A DNA stretch of 53,816 nucleotides from positions 1 through 53,816 of the forward strand of contig CAINDJ010000353.1 of NCBI GenBank assembly GCA_903847325.1, written 5' to 3'. Position 1 is the stretch's first letter. Each line of letters begins with the position of its first letter. The position numbers and the translations under genes are program-made. Below, piece by piece: positions 9,387 through 19,986 of the stretch. Under the pieces are notes generated by a model that saw nothing but the letters and a program-made list of their open reading frames with translations, had not been told where the DNA came from and made no database searches. Source of the DNA: an uncultured beta proteobacterium. GTDB lineage: Bacteria; Pseudomonadota; Gammaproteobacteria; Burkholderiales; Burkholderiaceae_B.

Positions 9387-11072
9387 ATGCTCCCCGAGCA
9401 ACACAACACCATCATTTCTAGTTTGCAGGCTGCTGTAGCCCGCATATTGCCCGATGCGGCCCCGAATATCGTTCTTGAGCGCCCGAAAGTGGCTGCGCAC
9501 GGCGATATTGCAACCAATCTGGCAATGCAGCTCGCCAAGCCAGCTAAGCGCAATCCGCGCGAGCTCGCCCAACAGATTGTTGATGCGCTGATGGCGGATC
9601 CGGTTGCGCGCGCTGTCATTGCGTCTGCTGAGTTAGCGGGCCCCGGATTTATCAATTTCCGCTTGACTCATGCTGCGCACAGCGCTGTCTTGCCTGCCAT
9701 TACCTCACAGGGTGAGGCGTATGGTCGTGCGCCGCGTAAAGATCAGAAAGTCCTGGTGGAGTTTGTTTCCGCTAATCCTACCGGACCTCTGCATGTCGGC
9801 CATGCCCGTCAGGCGGCGCTCGGTGATGCATTGTGTCGGTTGTTTGATGCGAGCGGGTTTGAGGTCAGCCGCGAGTTTTATTACAACGATGCCGGCAATC
9901 AGATCCATAACCTGGCGATTAGCGTGCAGGCGCGTGGGCAGGGCTTAACGCCTGAAAGTGATCAATACCCTGCGGATGGTTACAAGGGTGATTACATTCA
10001 GGATATTGCGAATGATTTTGCGGCAGGTAAAACCGTCTCTGCCAGCGATGGCGAGCCCGTGCAGGCCAACGGCGATATCAATGATCAGGACAATGTCCGC
10101 AGGTTTGCCGTGGCGTATTTGCGCCGCGAGCAGGACCTGGACTTACAAGCGTTTGGACTAGCTTTCGATAACTACTATCTTGAGAGCTCGCTCTATACGT
10201 CGGGACGTGTCGAAGACACGGTGACCAAGCTTGTTAAAAGCGGCCACACCTATGAGCACGAGGGCGCGTTGTGGTTGCGTACCACCGAGCTTGGTACGGG
10301 AGACGATAAAGACCGCGTGATGCGCAAGTCCGAAGGTGGCTATACCTACTTTGTCCCTGATATCGCTTATCACGTCACAAAGTGGCAGCGCGGCTTTACC
10401 AGCGCAATCAATATTCAGGGTAGCGACCATCACGGTACGGTCGCGCGTGTGCGCGCAGGTTTGCAGGCGCTCGAACTGGGAATCCCTAAAGACTACCCCT
10501 CCTATATCCTGCACAAGATGGTCAAAGTCATGCGCGGTGGCGAAGAGGTAAAAATTTCCAAGCGTGCTGGCAGTTACGTGACCTTGCGCGACCTGATCGA
10601 CTGGGTCGGTCGGGATGCGGTGCGATTCTTTTTAATCCAGCGTCGCGCGGATACAGAGTTTGTATTTGATGTCGATCTGGCACGCGCCAAAACAGAAGAA
10701 AATCCGGTCTATTACATTCAGTACGCGCATGCCCGGATTTGTTCGATGCTGACGCAGTCCGGTTTTGAACAGGCTCAAAGAGATGCAGCGTTAGTGGAGC
10801 ATTTGACTGCGCCAACAGAGCTCGCACTCATGCAACGGTTGGCGGAATTTCCAAAGCTGGTTGCTGAGGCTGCTCAAGAGTTGTCACCACATCTGGTGGC
10901 ATTCTGGTTGCGTGATTGCGCGGCTGATTTTCATGCCTGGTATAACGCTGAGCGCGTATTGGTAGACGATCAGGCGCTCAAACTCGCGCGGTTGCGCCTG
11001 GCTGATGCGACACGCCAGGTTCTGGCCAATGGCCTTGAGTTGTTGGGCGTATCCGCGCCTGAGCGGATGTAA
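9387..11072 (+). CDS. argS: Arginyl-tRNA synthetase
   Basis: [24 protein letters not shown] class I signature, [17 protein letters not shown]-terminal DALR-type region ending [10 protein letters not shown]. Confidence 0.97.
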   Translation: MLPEQHNTIISSLQAAVARILPDAAPNIVLERPKVAAHGDIATNLAMQLAKPAKRNPRELAQQIVDALMADPVARAVIASAELAGPGFINFRLTHAAHSAVLPAITSQGEAYGRAPRKDQKVLVEFVSANPTGPLHVGHARQAALGDALCRLFDASGFEVSREFYYNDAGNQIHNLAISVQARGQGLTPESDQYPADGYKGDYIQDIANDFAAGKTVSASDGEPVQANGDINDQDNVRRFAVAYLRREQDLDLQAFGLAFDNYYLESSLYTSGRVEDTVTKLVKSGHTYEHEGALWLRTTELGTGDDKDRVMRKSEGGYTYFVPDIAYHVTKWQRGFTSAINIQGSDHHGTVARVRAGLQALELGIPKDYPSYILHKMVKVMRGGEEVKISKRAGSYVTLRDLIDWVGRDAVRFFLIQRRADTEFVFDVDLARAKTEENPVYYIQYAHARICSMLTQSGFEQAQRDAALVEHLTAPTELALMQRLAEFPKLVAEAAQELSPHLVAFWLRDCAADFHAWYNAERVLVDDQALKLARLRLADATRQVLANGLELLGVSAPERM

Positions 11073-11081
11073 GGAATCACT

Positions 11082-11765
11082 ATGGCCAAAAACAAATCAT
11101 CTGGTGGCAGCACACTCTACGGTATTTTGGCCGGTCTGCTTATTGGGTTGATGGTTGCGGCTGCGGTTGCTTATTATGTGGTGAAAGCGCCTTCGCCATT
11201 TGTCGATAAGGCAAGCCGCTCGCCAGATTCGACAAAACCCGTGGATCCACGCAATGCGCCAGATCCAAACGCGGGACTAGGCGGACGAAATGTGGTGGAG
11301 GGCACGCCTGTCGATCCGAATGCTGCTGCGTATGGCGCGGGAGGGCAGGAAACCCCGGCCGCAAAAGCGCCTGCGCCCGATGATCTGGGGGCATTAATCG
11401 CAACGCTTAAACCTACGGGTAACGTCGCGGCTTTGGCGCCAGCGCCTGTTGCACCCAAATCAACGCCACCCAAGGCTGAAGCGCGTAACGAACCTAGCCC
11501 GGCAGGCGCAAGTTCTGGAAATCAGACGTCGGCGGGCGGTACATATTATTTACAAGTTGGATCATTCAAAGTTCTTGAAGACGCAGAAACTTTGCGTGCA
11601 AGGCTTCTTATGATGGGTATGCCATCCGAAATCCAACGTGCTGAAGTCAATGGCGTGCAGTTCAATCGTGTGCGTGTCGGACCATTCGCACGCATCGACG
11701 ATATGAACAAAACGCGTGCCCGACTCGGCGAAGCAAAGTTGCCGACAACGGTTGTGCGTCAATAA
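11082..11765 (+). CDS. SPOR-domain (FtsN-like) membrane protein
   Basis: Single N-terminal TM, Pro/Ala-rich linker, C-terminal SPOR domain YYLQVGSFKVLEDAETLRARLL...RVRVGPF. Confidence 0.88.
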   Translation: MAKNKSSGGSTLYGILAGLLIGLMVAAAVAYYVVKAPSPFVDKASRSPDSTKPVDPRNAPDPNAGLGGRNVVEGTPVDPNAAAYGAGGQETPAAKAPAPDDLGALIATLKPTGNVAALAPAPVAPKSTPPKAEARNEPSPAGASSGNQTSAGGTYYLQVGSFKVLEDAETLRARLLMMGMPSEIQRAEVNGVQFNRVRVGPFARIDDMNKTRARLGEAKLPTTVVRQ

Positions 11766-11829
11766 TTTAAGTAAATCTGGTAATGTTGTCAGGCATATTG
11801 GGTTCAACGTATTTTCAAGGTAGAGCAAA

Positions 11830-12468
11830 ATGAATTTTTTATCCGTATCGCGTTTACTTGGCTTAGTCATTGCGGCATCAGCTGTATTTTTTGCACCCGC
11901 CAGTTTTGCGCAAGGCGCGCCTGCCGCCAAAGCGAAGTATCTCGAAATCAATCCAGCCCAGCCGACAGAACCCGGCAAGATCGAAGTGCTGGAGTTCTTT
12001 TCCTACGCCTGTCCGCATTGTGCGGTGCTTGAGCCGCTGATGGAAAAATGGACGAAAACCTTGCCCTCAGATGTTGTTGTTAAGCCTGTTCCTGTGGCAT
12101 TTAACGCCAGTATGAAACCGATGCAGATTTTGTTTTATACGCTAGAGGCTATGAACCGGATGGACTTGCATGGCAAAGTCTTTATTGCCATCCACGATGA
12201 GAAAAAGAAATTGTTCACCAAGGCTGATATTGTGGCCTGGGCGACTTCGCAAGGTTTGGATCGCGCTAAATTTGAAAGTGTTTATGATTCATTTGGCGTG
12301 ACCTCAAAAGCGCAGCGTGGTGATCAGCTGACTAAGTCCTATAACGTACAAGGTACGCCGTCATTGGCTGTCGGCGGTCGTTTTATTACCTCACCCTCCG
12401 AGGCGGGTGGTTATCAGGAAACGATTGATGTGGCTGCTGGGCTTGTCAAGCAACTGCGCGGAAAATAA
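11830..12468 (+). CDS. dsbA: Thiol:disulfide interchange protein DsbA
   Basis: Signal peptide; FFSYACPHCAVLEP (CPHC active site); cis-Pro region VQGTPSLAVGGRF. Confidence 0.93.
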   Translation: MNFLSVSRLLGLVIAASAVFFAPASFAQGAPAAKAKYLEINPAQPTEPGKIEVLEFFSYACPHCAVLEPLMEKWTKTLPSDVVVKPVPVAFNASMKPMQILFYTLEAMNRMDLHGKVFIAIHDEKKKLFTKADIVAWATSQGLDRAKFESVYDSFGVTSKAQRGDQLTKSYNVQGTPSLAVGGRFITSPSEAGGYQETIDVAAGLVKQLRGK

Positions 12469-12530
12469 TTTCTGGTTTTCATCATGCAATAAAAAGATCA
12501 GAAAAAATATTTAAAACAAAGAATACGAAA

Positions 12531-12578
12531 AAACGCCCCGTCAGTTCACAAATCTGAGGGGGCGTTTTATTTGGTTTT
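12531..12578 (+). terminator. Bidirectional intrinsic terminator-like hairpin between convergent genes
   Basis: aaacgccccgtcag-ttcacaaat-ctgagggggcgttt: near-perfect stem flanked by A-rich and T-rich runs. Confidence 0.8.
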
Positions 12579-12612
12579 TTTGCGTAGAAGAGCTCTTTAA
12601 GAAACGAGGGGA

Positions 12613-12876
12613 TTAATTCACGTAGCGCGCCATAAAAAAGGCTGAAGTAGCAAGGGCGGAAGATAAAGCAATCATCGTCGTGACTAATCGCCATGTTTGG
12701 GTAACGATCGCCTTGTGTATGCATGCAATTTCTTTGTGCATGCATCCCATTTCTTGGTGAATGGTAGTTTCAAGTTTATGAATAGCAATGAACACCTTGT
12801 TTTCCAGGACTGCGAGATCCTCGCGCGTGGCTAATGTAGGAACGATTGCTTCGAGTTTGGTGAGCCTGATTTCCAT
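12613..12876 (-). CDS. Small coiled-coil/single-TM protein, DUF1640-like
   Basis: RLTKLEAIVPTLATREDLAVLENKVFIAIHKLETTIHQEM... followed by a C-terminal hydrophobic segment. Confidence 0.55.
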   Translation of the reverse strand: MEIRLTKLEAIVPTLATREDLAVLENKVFIAIHKLETTIHQEMGCMHKEIACIHKAIVTQTWRLVTTMIALSSALATSAFFMARYVN

Positions 12877-13019
12877 ATGAACTCCAGTGATGCGTGTGGA
12901 GCCGAAATTTTAATTCCGGTGGGTCTTGCAATCCAGGCAAGAAATGTAACGATTGTTACAAGAGGTAACTGGCGCCGCAGCAAGTGCTCCCGTGGCGTCA
13001 GGTGTTCACAAGGCAGTGA

Positions 13020-13322
13020 TTACGCACCTTCCATGATGTAAAAGGTAATGGTGTGGGCGTATTTGTCGCGATAGCTTTTAGCCTCTTGTTGTTCCGGGGA
13101 ATCCCAAAATGCGAGGGCTTGTGGATAGCTTTCAAATTCAATCAGCACGCGGCGTCGCTCATCGGATGGGCCTGCCTTGATGGAAGCATTGCCTCCACGC
13201 ATTAAAAACTTGCCACCGAATTTAGCGACGGCAGCGGTTGAGCGAGGCTGGTAGTGCTCTTTGAAATTTTCGGGATCGCGCACAACGATTTCTACGAAAA
13301 CATAGCCTTTAGCTGCTGACAT
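13020..13322 (-). CDS. DUF1330 domain-containing protein
   Basis: GYVFVEIVVRDPENFKEHYQPRSTAAVAKFGGKFLMRGG...RRVLIEFESYPQALAFWDSPEQ. Confidence 0.85.
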   Translation of the reverse strand: MSAAKGYVFVEIVVRDPENFKEHYQPRSTAAVAKFGGKFLMRGGNASIKAGPSDERRRVLIEFESYPQALAFWDSPEQQEAKSYRDKYAHTITFYIMEGA

Positions 13323-13396
13323 GAAACGTTTCCTCTTTATGAATGGAATATTTGGTAAGTTGTGTTTTTTTAAATGCTTTTAAATGCGTATGTTTC

Positions 13397-14584
13397 TCAA
13401 CTGTGAATCTTGTCCAGCGCCTGAGCGAGGTCTTCGATCAGGTCTTGTGTGGATTCGAGTCCGATATGCAGACGGATCAAGGCGTGTCCCTCGGCATTCC
13501 AGTAAGCATGTGAGGCAAGCGCACCAGGATCAACCCATTGCACCAGACTCTCGAAACCACCCCACGAAAAACCGATGCCAAAAAGCGTCAGGGCATTCAC
13601 GAATTTTTTACTTGCCTCGGGCGTGCAGTTCAACTCAATTGACAGCATGCCGTTGGAGCCCGTGCAGTCGCGTTGCCATAATGCATGGCCCGCGTCTTTA
13701 TGCCAGGCGGGATGAAATATGCGTGCGACTTCTTTGCGCGAATCAAAAAAATTACAGATTTCAATCGCGTTGCGTGCGTGTTGTGGCATACGCACGGCCA
13801 TGGTTTTCACTCCGCGTAAAGCGAGCCATGCATCGTCTGCGCTGAGAGAGTTACCCATCGCGTATTGCGCCGAATGAATGCGCGCTGCGATTTTTTCGTC
13901 CTTAACAATGACGGCACCCAGCATGACATCTGAATGGCCCGCTACGTATTTTGTACCGGCAACGACAGAGACATCGGCACCAAGCGCGAGTGGGCGATAG
14001 ATATAGCCCGAACCCCAGGTGTTGTCGGTGACAAGAATCAGGTTGTTTTCTTTTGCTGTGGCGGCCAGTGTGGTCATGTCCAGCATTTCAAATAGCAAGG
14101 AGCCAGGTGACTCGACGTACATGACTTTTGTATTGGGTTGAATCAGTGAGGCAACATCGTCATGGGCAGCAGAGAAGTAGGTCACTGAAATCCCCAGGCC
14201 TTGTAGCAGCGCTCGGTCCAGATTACGAACGGGTCCATAGACACAGTCCGCGACGAGCACGTGATCCCCCGTTTTTAATAAGCCAAGAAAGGCGATGTTG
14301 ATCGCACCCATGCCAGAAGGTGCGAGTACGCAGTAGGTCCCGCCCTCAAGTTGCATGAACACTTGCTCAAGCGCGCGGTGGGTGTCCATACCGGAACGAC
14401 CATAAGTAATGGAGCGCTCGCCTGCCATACGTTTGGCAAAGGCGCTTTCGAGGGCTTCAAGGCTTTCGAATCTGACAGTACTTGAGCGCATCGAGGGCAG
14501 GCTAACTGGTGCCGTGCCAGTGGCCGGATCAAAAGGGGCGCTGCCTATATGCAGCAGTTCCGTATCGAGGTGATGAGTAGTCAT
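13397..14584 (-). CDS. metC: Cystathionine beta-lyase (PLP-dependent trans-sulfuration family)
   Basis: SVVAGTKYVAGHSDVMLGAVI PLP-lysine region; LVTDNTWGSGYIYRPLALGADVS; GFSWGGFESL. Confidence 0.88.
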   Translation of the reverse strand: MTTHHLDTELLHIGSAPFDPATGTAPVSLPSMRSSTVRFESLEALESAFAKRMAGERSITYGRSGMDTHRALEQVFMQLEGGTYCVLAPSGMGAINIAFLGLLKTGDHVLVADCVYGPVRNLDRALLQGLGISVTYFSAAHDDVASLIQPNTKVMYVESPGSLLFEMLDMTTLAATAKENNLILVTDNTWGSGYIYRPLALGADVSVVAGTKYVAGHSDVMLGAVIVKDEKIAARIHSAQYAMGNSLSADDAWLALRGVKTMAVRMPQHARNAIEICNFFDSRKEVARIFHPAWHKDAGHALWQRDCTGSNGMLSIELNCTPEASKKFVNALTLFGIGFSWGGFESLVQWVDPGALASHAYWNAEGHALIRLHIGLESTQDLIEDLAQALDKIHS

Positions 14585-14592
14585 GGAGAGCC

Positions 14593-15651
14593 TTAAATTT
14601 TTGTAAAACGGATGATGCCGTCAGCACAAACTTCTCTTGATAGTTTGCCATCAAAATACAGTGCATGCAGGTGCGCGATCGCCTCACCCATTGCAAAGGT
14701 GGTCTGATGCAGATCGAGTTTACGTTTGAACAGAACGGGCAAAATGTCTGTGGTTGAGTGCGGTATCACACAGGCATCGAGAACTTCCTGCAATCGATCC
14801 GCATGGTGTTCGTGTTGTTGCGCGATACGTTCGTGCAGCCCGGTGAAAGGGCGCCCGTGCGAGGGTAGCACCAGCGTAGCGGCGGGGAGTGGTGAAAAAG
14901 CGTCAAGCGAATTCAGATAGGCCGGCAGAGGGTTGCCCATAGGTTCGTAGTCAAACACGCTGACATTGGTTGAAATCCGTGGCAAGACCATGTCGCCGGA
15001 GATGAGGACATTTTTGTCTGCACAATACAGCGACATGTGTTCGGGCGCGTGCCCGAAACCTGCGATCGCCAGCCAGTCGTGTCCGTCGATCGAGATGCGG
15101 CTGCCATCCATGATCCTGATGAACGAATTCGGTACTGAGGGCACCAGGCCTGAATAGTAGGCGGTACGGGCACGGATTTTCTCTATGGATTCTTCGTCTA
15201 TCAAGCCATGACGCATGAAGTGTTTGACTGTTGCTTCGCCGCCGGTCGCGCCTCCTTCGGTACGACTTGAAAAGAGTTTTGCGACCATGTAGTCAGTCAT
15301 GCTGATCTGCAGTGGCACATCCCAGCGATCACACAACCACTGCGCCAAGCCAATATGGTCAGGATGCATGTGGGTCACGATCACACGCAGAACGGGTAGT
15401 CCCTCAAGTTGCGTTTCAAAGACTTTTTCCCACAAGGTTTTGACTTCGTCGCGGCTGATTCCGCAGTCAACAATAGTCCAGCCCTCGCGACCGTCGATCG
15501 TGTCGCGCAGCAGCCACAGGTTGATGTGATCCAGTGCGAACGGCAAAGGCATTCTGATCCAGCGCACCCCTGGCGCCAGTTCCATGGTGCTGCCCGGTTC
15601 GGGCATTGCGTCACCATGGGGATAATGCAAAGCTTGTTCTTGGGGGTTCAT
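14593..15651 (-). CDS. MBL-fold metallo-hydrolase
   Basis: VTHMHPDHIGLAQWL (HxHxDH), GFGHAPEHMSLY, LISGDMVLP, LPSHGRPF. Confidence 0.9.
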   Translation of the reverse strand: MNPQEQALHYPHGDAMPEPGSTMELAPGVRWIRMPLPFALDHINLWLLRDTIDGREGWTIVDCGISRDEVKTLWEKVFETQLEGLPVLRVIVTHMHPDHIGLAQWLCDRWDVPLQISMTDYMVAKLFSSRTEGGATGGEATVKHFMRHGLIDEESIEKIRARTAYYSGLVPSVPNSFIRIMDGSRISIDGHDWLAIAGFGHAPEHMSLYCADKNVLISGDMVLPRISTNVSVFDYEPMGNPLPAYLNSLDAFSPLPAATLVLPSHGRPFTGLHERIAQQHEHHADRLQEVLDACVIPHSTTDILPVLFKRKLDLHQTTFAMGEAIAHLHALYFDGKLSREVCADGIIRFTKI

Positions 15652-15809
15652 GAAGCGTTGTCTCCGAGCTTTTTTATTTAGGATCAGGTGATCATAACTT
15701 CAACGTAAAAATAAATTTCGCCCAAAGGATTGTCGGCGAGACTTTTTGGGCGTAGAGTAAAATCCACACAAGGCAAAATAGCCCGATTTTTTAACAGGAG
15801 CCTGTCCGT

Positions 15810-16268
15810 ATGTTTGACATTCTGGTTTACCTGTTCGAGAACTACTACACCCCAGGCGCCTGCCCGACCGCGGACGTACTGGCTAAACGCCTCGCTGCGG
15901 CGGGCTTTGAGCATACGGATATCGACGAGGCCTTAGGCTGGCTGGTCGGTCTGGCCGAGACGACTGAGCATTGCGTGGGCTTATCCATATCGCCTGGCAG
16001 TGGCACACGAGTCTACGCCGAAAGCGAGCAACAGTTCCTTGGTGCCGGACCGATTGGTTTCGTTACTTTCCTCGAAGCAACTGGTGCGTTGTCACCCGCG
16101 CTCAGGGAAATCGTGATCGATCGTGCGATGGCCACCGCTGATGCTCCGATGTCGCTACAAAAAATCAAAATCATCGCGCTGATGGTCCTCTGGAGCCAGG
16201 AGGCCGAAGTCGACCACCTGATTCTCGAGGAATTGTTACGCGACGATCAAGACCGACTTTTGCATTAA
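15810..16268 (+). CDS. smg: Smg/DUF494 family protein
   Basis: [19 protein letters not shown]...[34 protein letters not shown]. Confidence 0.92.
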   Translation: MFDILVYLFENYYTPGACPTADVLAKRLAAAGFEHTDIDEALGWLVGLAETTEHCVGLSISPGSGTRVYAESEQQFLGAGPIGFVTFLEATGALSPALREIVIDRAMATADAPMSLQKIKIIALMVLWSQEAEVDHLILEELLRDDQDRLLH

Positions 16269-16275
16269 TTCTTTT

Positions 16276-17175
16276 GTGCCATTGTCTTATGTTGGCCGGT
16301 TTGCGCCTAGCCCGAGTGGTCCCCTGCATTTAGGTTCCGCTGTCGCTGCAGTTGCCAGCTACGTGGATGCGCGTGCGCATGACGGGAGTTGGCTGCTGCG
16401 GATCGAAGACCTCGATACGCCCAGAGTGGTGACCGGGGCGACGGACATTATCTTGCAACAGTTATATACGCTCGGGATGTACTGGGACGGGGAGGTTTTG
16501 CATCAATCTCGTCGATTAAACATCTATCAGGCTGCATTTGATACGCTTTTGTCGTTAAATTCAATTTATCCATGTGGATGTACCCGGCGTGAGATCGCCG
16601 ATTCAGTGTCAGGCACGCTGGAATCTCAGCTTTACGGGGAGCGCCCGTACCCCGGGACCTGCCGCCACGGCCTGCCAGAGGGCCGCCAGGGGCTTTCCTG
16701 GCGCTTCAGGGTGCCTGAGGGTGTCATTGCATTCAAAGATCGCTGGCTGGGCCGTATGGAGCAGAATGTCGGTCAGGCGGTCGGAGACTTTGTGATCAGG
16801 CGGGCGGATGGTATCTGGGCATACCAGTTGGCCGTGGTGGTCGACGATGCGGCGCAAGGGGTCACAGATGTCGTGCGCGGGGAGGATTTGCTCAGTAGTA
16901 CCGCGCGTCAGCAAGTACTGGCAAGCACGCTTGGTTATTCAGTACCAAGCGTGCTGCATATCCCGCTTGTGATGGATAAATCTGGCCTAAAACTTTCCAA
17001 ACAGAACAATGCTGCACCGCTGGATCTGACCCGTCCAATGGAAATTTTGCAAAAATCCTGGGAACTGCTCGGGTTTGAGCGCCTCAAAGTCATCAATATC
17101 GAGGATTTTTGGGCTCAGGCGACCTCCGTTTGGGTGCAACGCCTGAGTCGTGCTAACTTGCACGGCATCAATTAG
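16276..17175 (+). CDS. gluQ: Glutamyl-Q tRNA(Asp) synthetase
   Basis: [29 protein letters not shown]; Zn-site residues CGCTRREI...[12 protein letters not shown]; short, lacks anticodon-binding domain. GTG start at 16276. Confidence 0.92.
   Translation: MPLSYVGRFAPSPSGPLHLGSAVAAVASYVDARAHDGSWLLRIEDLDTPRVVTGATDIILQQLYTLGMYWDGEVLHQSRRLNIYQAAFDTLLSLNSIYPCGCTRREIADSVSGTLESQLYGERPYPGTCRHGLPEGRQGLSWRFRVPEGVIAFKDRWLGRMEQNVGQAVGDFVIRRADGIWAYQLAVVVDDAAQGVTDVVRGEDLLSSTARQQVLASTLGYSVPSVLHIPLVMDKSGLKLSKQNNAAPLDLTRPMEILQKSWELLGFERLKVINIEDFWAQATSVWVQRLSRANLHGIN
16924..16955. repeat. Perfect 11-bp inverted repeat inside gluQ
   Basis: agcacgcttgg-ttattcagta-ccaagcgtgct. Confidence 0.85.
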
Positions 17176-17256
17176 TGCTTTTATGATCCGCGTTGTGCAT
17201 GTCTGACGAAATCCGTCGGATGGGCAAATTTTGGATTAAGCCGTCTCTGGATAAGA

Positions 17257-19959
17257 ATGACTAAAACTTTGATCATTGCTGAAAAACCCTCGGTCGCACT
17301 CGATATTTCGCGTGCATTAGGTGGTTTTACGCGCGAGGGTGACTACTTTGAGAGTGAGCATTATGTGCTGTCCTCAAGTGTGGGCCATCTGCTGAGTCTG
17401 ATTGCTCCCAATGACCCTGTGAAGGGTAAGTGGAGTTTTGCCCATTTGCCGGTGATCCCACCGCAGTTCGAGATTAATCCCTCGGATAAAAAAGCGGGCG
17501 AGCGCCTCAAGATGCTGGTCAAGCTGATTAAGCGCAAGGATGTCAGCGCCTTAATTAATGCCTGTGACGCGGGACGGGAGGGCGAGCTGATTTTCCGTTA
17601 CATCCAGCAATATGCAGGACAAAATAAGCCCGTGCAACGGTTGTGGCTGCAGTCGATGACACAGGATGCGATTCGAGAGGCATTTAAGAATCTGCGCTCC
17701 GACGAACTGATGAAGCCGCTTGAGGCGGCGGCGCGCTCACGTGCCGAGGCTGACTGGCTGGTGGGGATCAATGGCACACGCGCCATGACCGCATTCAACA
17801 GCAAGGACGGTGGTTTCTTTAAAACACCGGTTGGTCGTGTGCAGACACCCACGCTGACCATTGTTGCCGAGCGCGAAGAAAAGATCCGTAAGTTCGAACC
17901 ACGCGACTACTGGGAAGTGCGCGCAACGTTTGTGGCCGCAGCAGGGCTCTATGAGGGGCGCTGGTTTGATCCGGCATTCAGTAAGAGTCCGACTGATCCG
18001 GAGCAGAAAGAATCGCGCTTATGGATTGAGGCGGCAGCCAAAAGTGTTGTGGCCGCATGCCGTGAGCAGCCTGGTACGGTGAGCGAGGAATCTAAACCTA
18101 AAACAGAAACCTCACCCCAGCTCTACGATCTGACGTCATTGCAACGTGAGGCCAACGGCCGGTTTGGATTTTCTGCCAAGACGACGCTTTCCCTGGCGCA
18201 AAGCTTGTATGAGCGCCATAAAGCATTGACCTATCCCAGAACAGACTCACGCTATTTGCCCGAAGACTATATCAATACAGTTAAAGATACCGTCGCAGGC
18301 ATCGCAGAGGGACAGGGTGTCGCTAAGTCACTCGCACCCCATGCAGCGACGATTACTAAAAACGCCTGGGTCAAGCCAAGTAAGCGGATCTTTGATAACA
18401 AAAAAGTATCTGATCACTTTGCGATCATCCCAACGTTGCAAATTCCTAAAGAATTGAGCGAAGCCGAGGCCAAGCTTTATGACCTGATCGTCAAGCGGTT
18501 TTTGGCCGTATTTTTTCCTGCGGCTGAATTCCGCATGACGACGCGTATTACAAAAGTACAGTCGCACCACTTTAAAACAGAAGGCAAGGTCCTTGTGTCC
18601 CCCGGCTGGATGGCTGTTTACGGACGTGAAGCGCAAGGCGAGGATGCAACACTGGTCGCTGTCGCGGAAAACGAAACCGTGCGCACCGAAGATGTCGAAA
18701 GTGTTGGCCTGGCAACACGGCCTCCGGCCCGCTACAACGAAGGTACTCTGCTGTCGGCCATGGAAGGCGCGGGTAAATTAGTGGATGACGAGGAGCTGCG
18801 CGAAGCCATGTCCGCCAATGGCTTGGGTACACCAGCCACGCGTGCATCGATCATTGAAGGCTTGATCAACGAAAGCTATCTGCGTCGCGAGGGGCGTGAC
18901 CTTGTACCGACCGCAAAGGCGCGCCAGCTGATGACTTTGCTCAATGGTCTGGACGTGAAAGAACTGACTTCGCCTGAGTTAACAGGTGAATGGGAACACA
19001 AGCTCAAGCAGATCGAGCAAGGCGCGCTAGAGCGTGAAGCGTTCATGCGTGAGATCGCACAAATGACGCAGGTGATCGTCAAACGCGCCAAAGAATACGA
19101 TCGCGATACTGTGCCCGGAGACTACGTCACACTTGCCGCAGTATGTCCCAAGTGTGGTGGCGTTGTAAAAGAAAACTATCGCCGCTACGCATGCACTGCC
19201 TGCGACTTTTCGATTGGCAAGCATCCTGGCGGACGCACGTTTGAACCTGTCGAAGTCGAGACACTGATTATTGATAAGCACATCGGTCCGCTGCAAGGAT
19301 TTATCAGCAAAATGGGTCGTCCATTTGCCGCGATTCTGAAGCTCGATGGCGAGTCGAAATTAGAGTTCGATTTCGGTCAACGTGACGAAGAGTCCAACGA
19401 ACCGGTTGATTTTTCAGGCCATACGTCTCTAGGTGCTTGCCCGAAATGTGCCGCGCGCGTTTTTGAGCATGGCATGAGCTATATCTGCGAGAAATCTGTT
19501 GGCCCGGATCGCAATTGCGATTTCCGTTCCGGCAAGGTGATTTTGCAGCAAGAGGTCGGCGCTGAGCAGATGACAAAGTTGCTGACCGTGGGGCGTACGG
19601 ATTTGCTGGAAGGTTTTGTTTCAAGCCGGACGAATCGCAAATTCAAGGCCTTCTTATCACGCGGCTCTGACGGTAAGGTGAGCTTTGAGTTTGAAGCGCG
19701 CCCCGAAAAAGCGGGTGGTAAAACAGGTGCGCGTGGTGCTGCGAAAACGGCAACCAAGACGGCAACCAAGACGGCAGCTAAAACTGCTGTTAAAAAAGCG
19801 ACGAAATCTCCAACCAAAACTGCAACGAAGACTGTAAAGAAAACGGCGGTCAAGCGCGCAACTAAATCGGCAACTAAGACGGCGACAAAAACAGCCACTA
19901 AAACCGCAGCTAAAAAAGCGGTTAAAAAAGTTGCTGTAAAAGCAGTCGAGTCCGAGTAG
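17257..19959 (+). CDS. topB: DNA topoisomerase III with Lys/Thr/Ala-rich C-terminal tail
   Basis: MTKTLIIAEKPSVALDISRALGG; YPRTDSRYLPED catalytic Tyr motif; Zn-ribbon Cys pairs; tail (KTATKTATKTAAKTAVKKATK...). Confidence 0.96.
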   Translation: MTKTLIIAEKPSVALDISRALGGFTREGDYFESEHYVLSSSVGHLLSLIAPNDPVKGKWSFAHLPVIPPQFEINPSDKKAGERLKMLVKLIKRKDVSALINACDAGREGELIFRYIQQYAGQNKPVQRLWLQSMTQDAIREAFKNLRSDELMKPLEAAARSRAEADWLVGINGTRAMTAFNSKDGGFFKTPVGRVQTPTLTIVAEREEKIRKFEPRDYWEVRATFVAAAGLYEGRWFDPAFSKSPTDPEQKESRLWIEAAAKSVVAACREQPGTVSEESKPKTETSPQLYDLTSLQREANGRFGFSAKTTLSLAQSLYERHKALTYPRTDSRYLPEDYINTVKDTVAGIAEGQGVAKSLAPHAATITKNAWVKPSKRIFDNKKVSDHFAIIPTLQIPKELSEAEAKLYDLIVKRFLAVFFPAAEFRMTTRITKVQSHHFKTEGKVLVSPGWMAVYGREAQGEDATLVAVAENETVRTEDVESVGLATRPPARYNEGTLLSAMEGAGKLVDDEELREAMSANGLGTPATRASIIEGLINESYLRREGRDLVPTAKARQLMTLLNGLDVKELTSPELTGEWEHKLKQIEQGALEREAFMREIAQMTQVIVKRAKEYDRDTVPGDYVTLAAVCPKCGGVVKENYRRYACTACDFSIGKHPGGRTFEPVEVETLIIDKHIGPLQGFISKMGRPFAAILKLDGESKLEFDFGQRDEESNEPVDFSGHTSLGACPKCAARVFEHGMSYICEKSVGPDRNCDFRSGKVILQQEVGAEQMTKLLTVGRTDLLEGFVSSRTNRKFKAFLSRGSDGKVSFEFEARPEKAGGKTGARGAAKTATKTATKTAAKTAVKKATKSPTKTATKTVKKTAVKRATKSATKTATKTATKTAAKKAVKKVAVKAVESE
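19738..19935 (+). repeat. Degenerate short tandem repeats encoding the KTATKTAAK tail of TopB
   Basis: Repeated aaaacggcaaccaagacggcaaccaag...-type units in frame. Confidence 0.85.
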
Positions 19960-19986
19960 GCGTCAGCAGATATTGCGGAGAATTAA

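Noticed and set aside
12170-12820. Shared heptapeptide KVFIAIH in DsbA and the neighbouring small protein
   Set aside because: Underlying codons differ and the genes are convergent, so a chance match is more likely than duplication.
19738-19935. Repeats at the end of topB as a CRISPR-like array
   Set aside because: Units are short, degenerate, in frame and without spacers; they encode a Lys/Thr tail.
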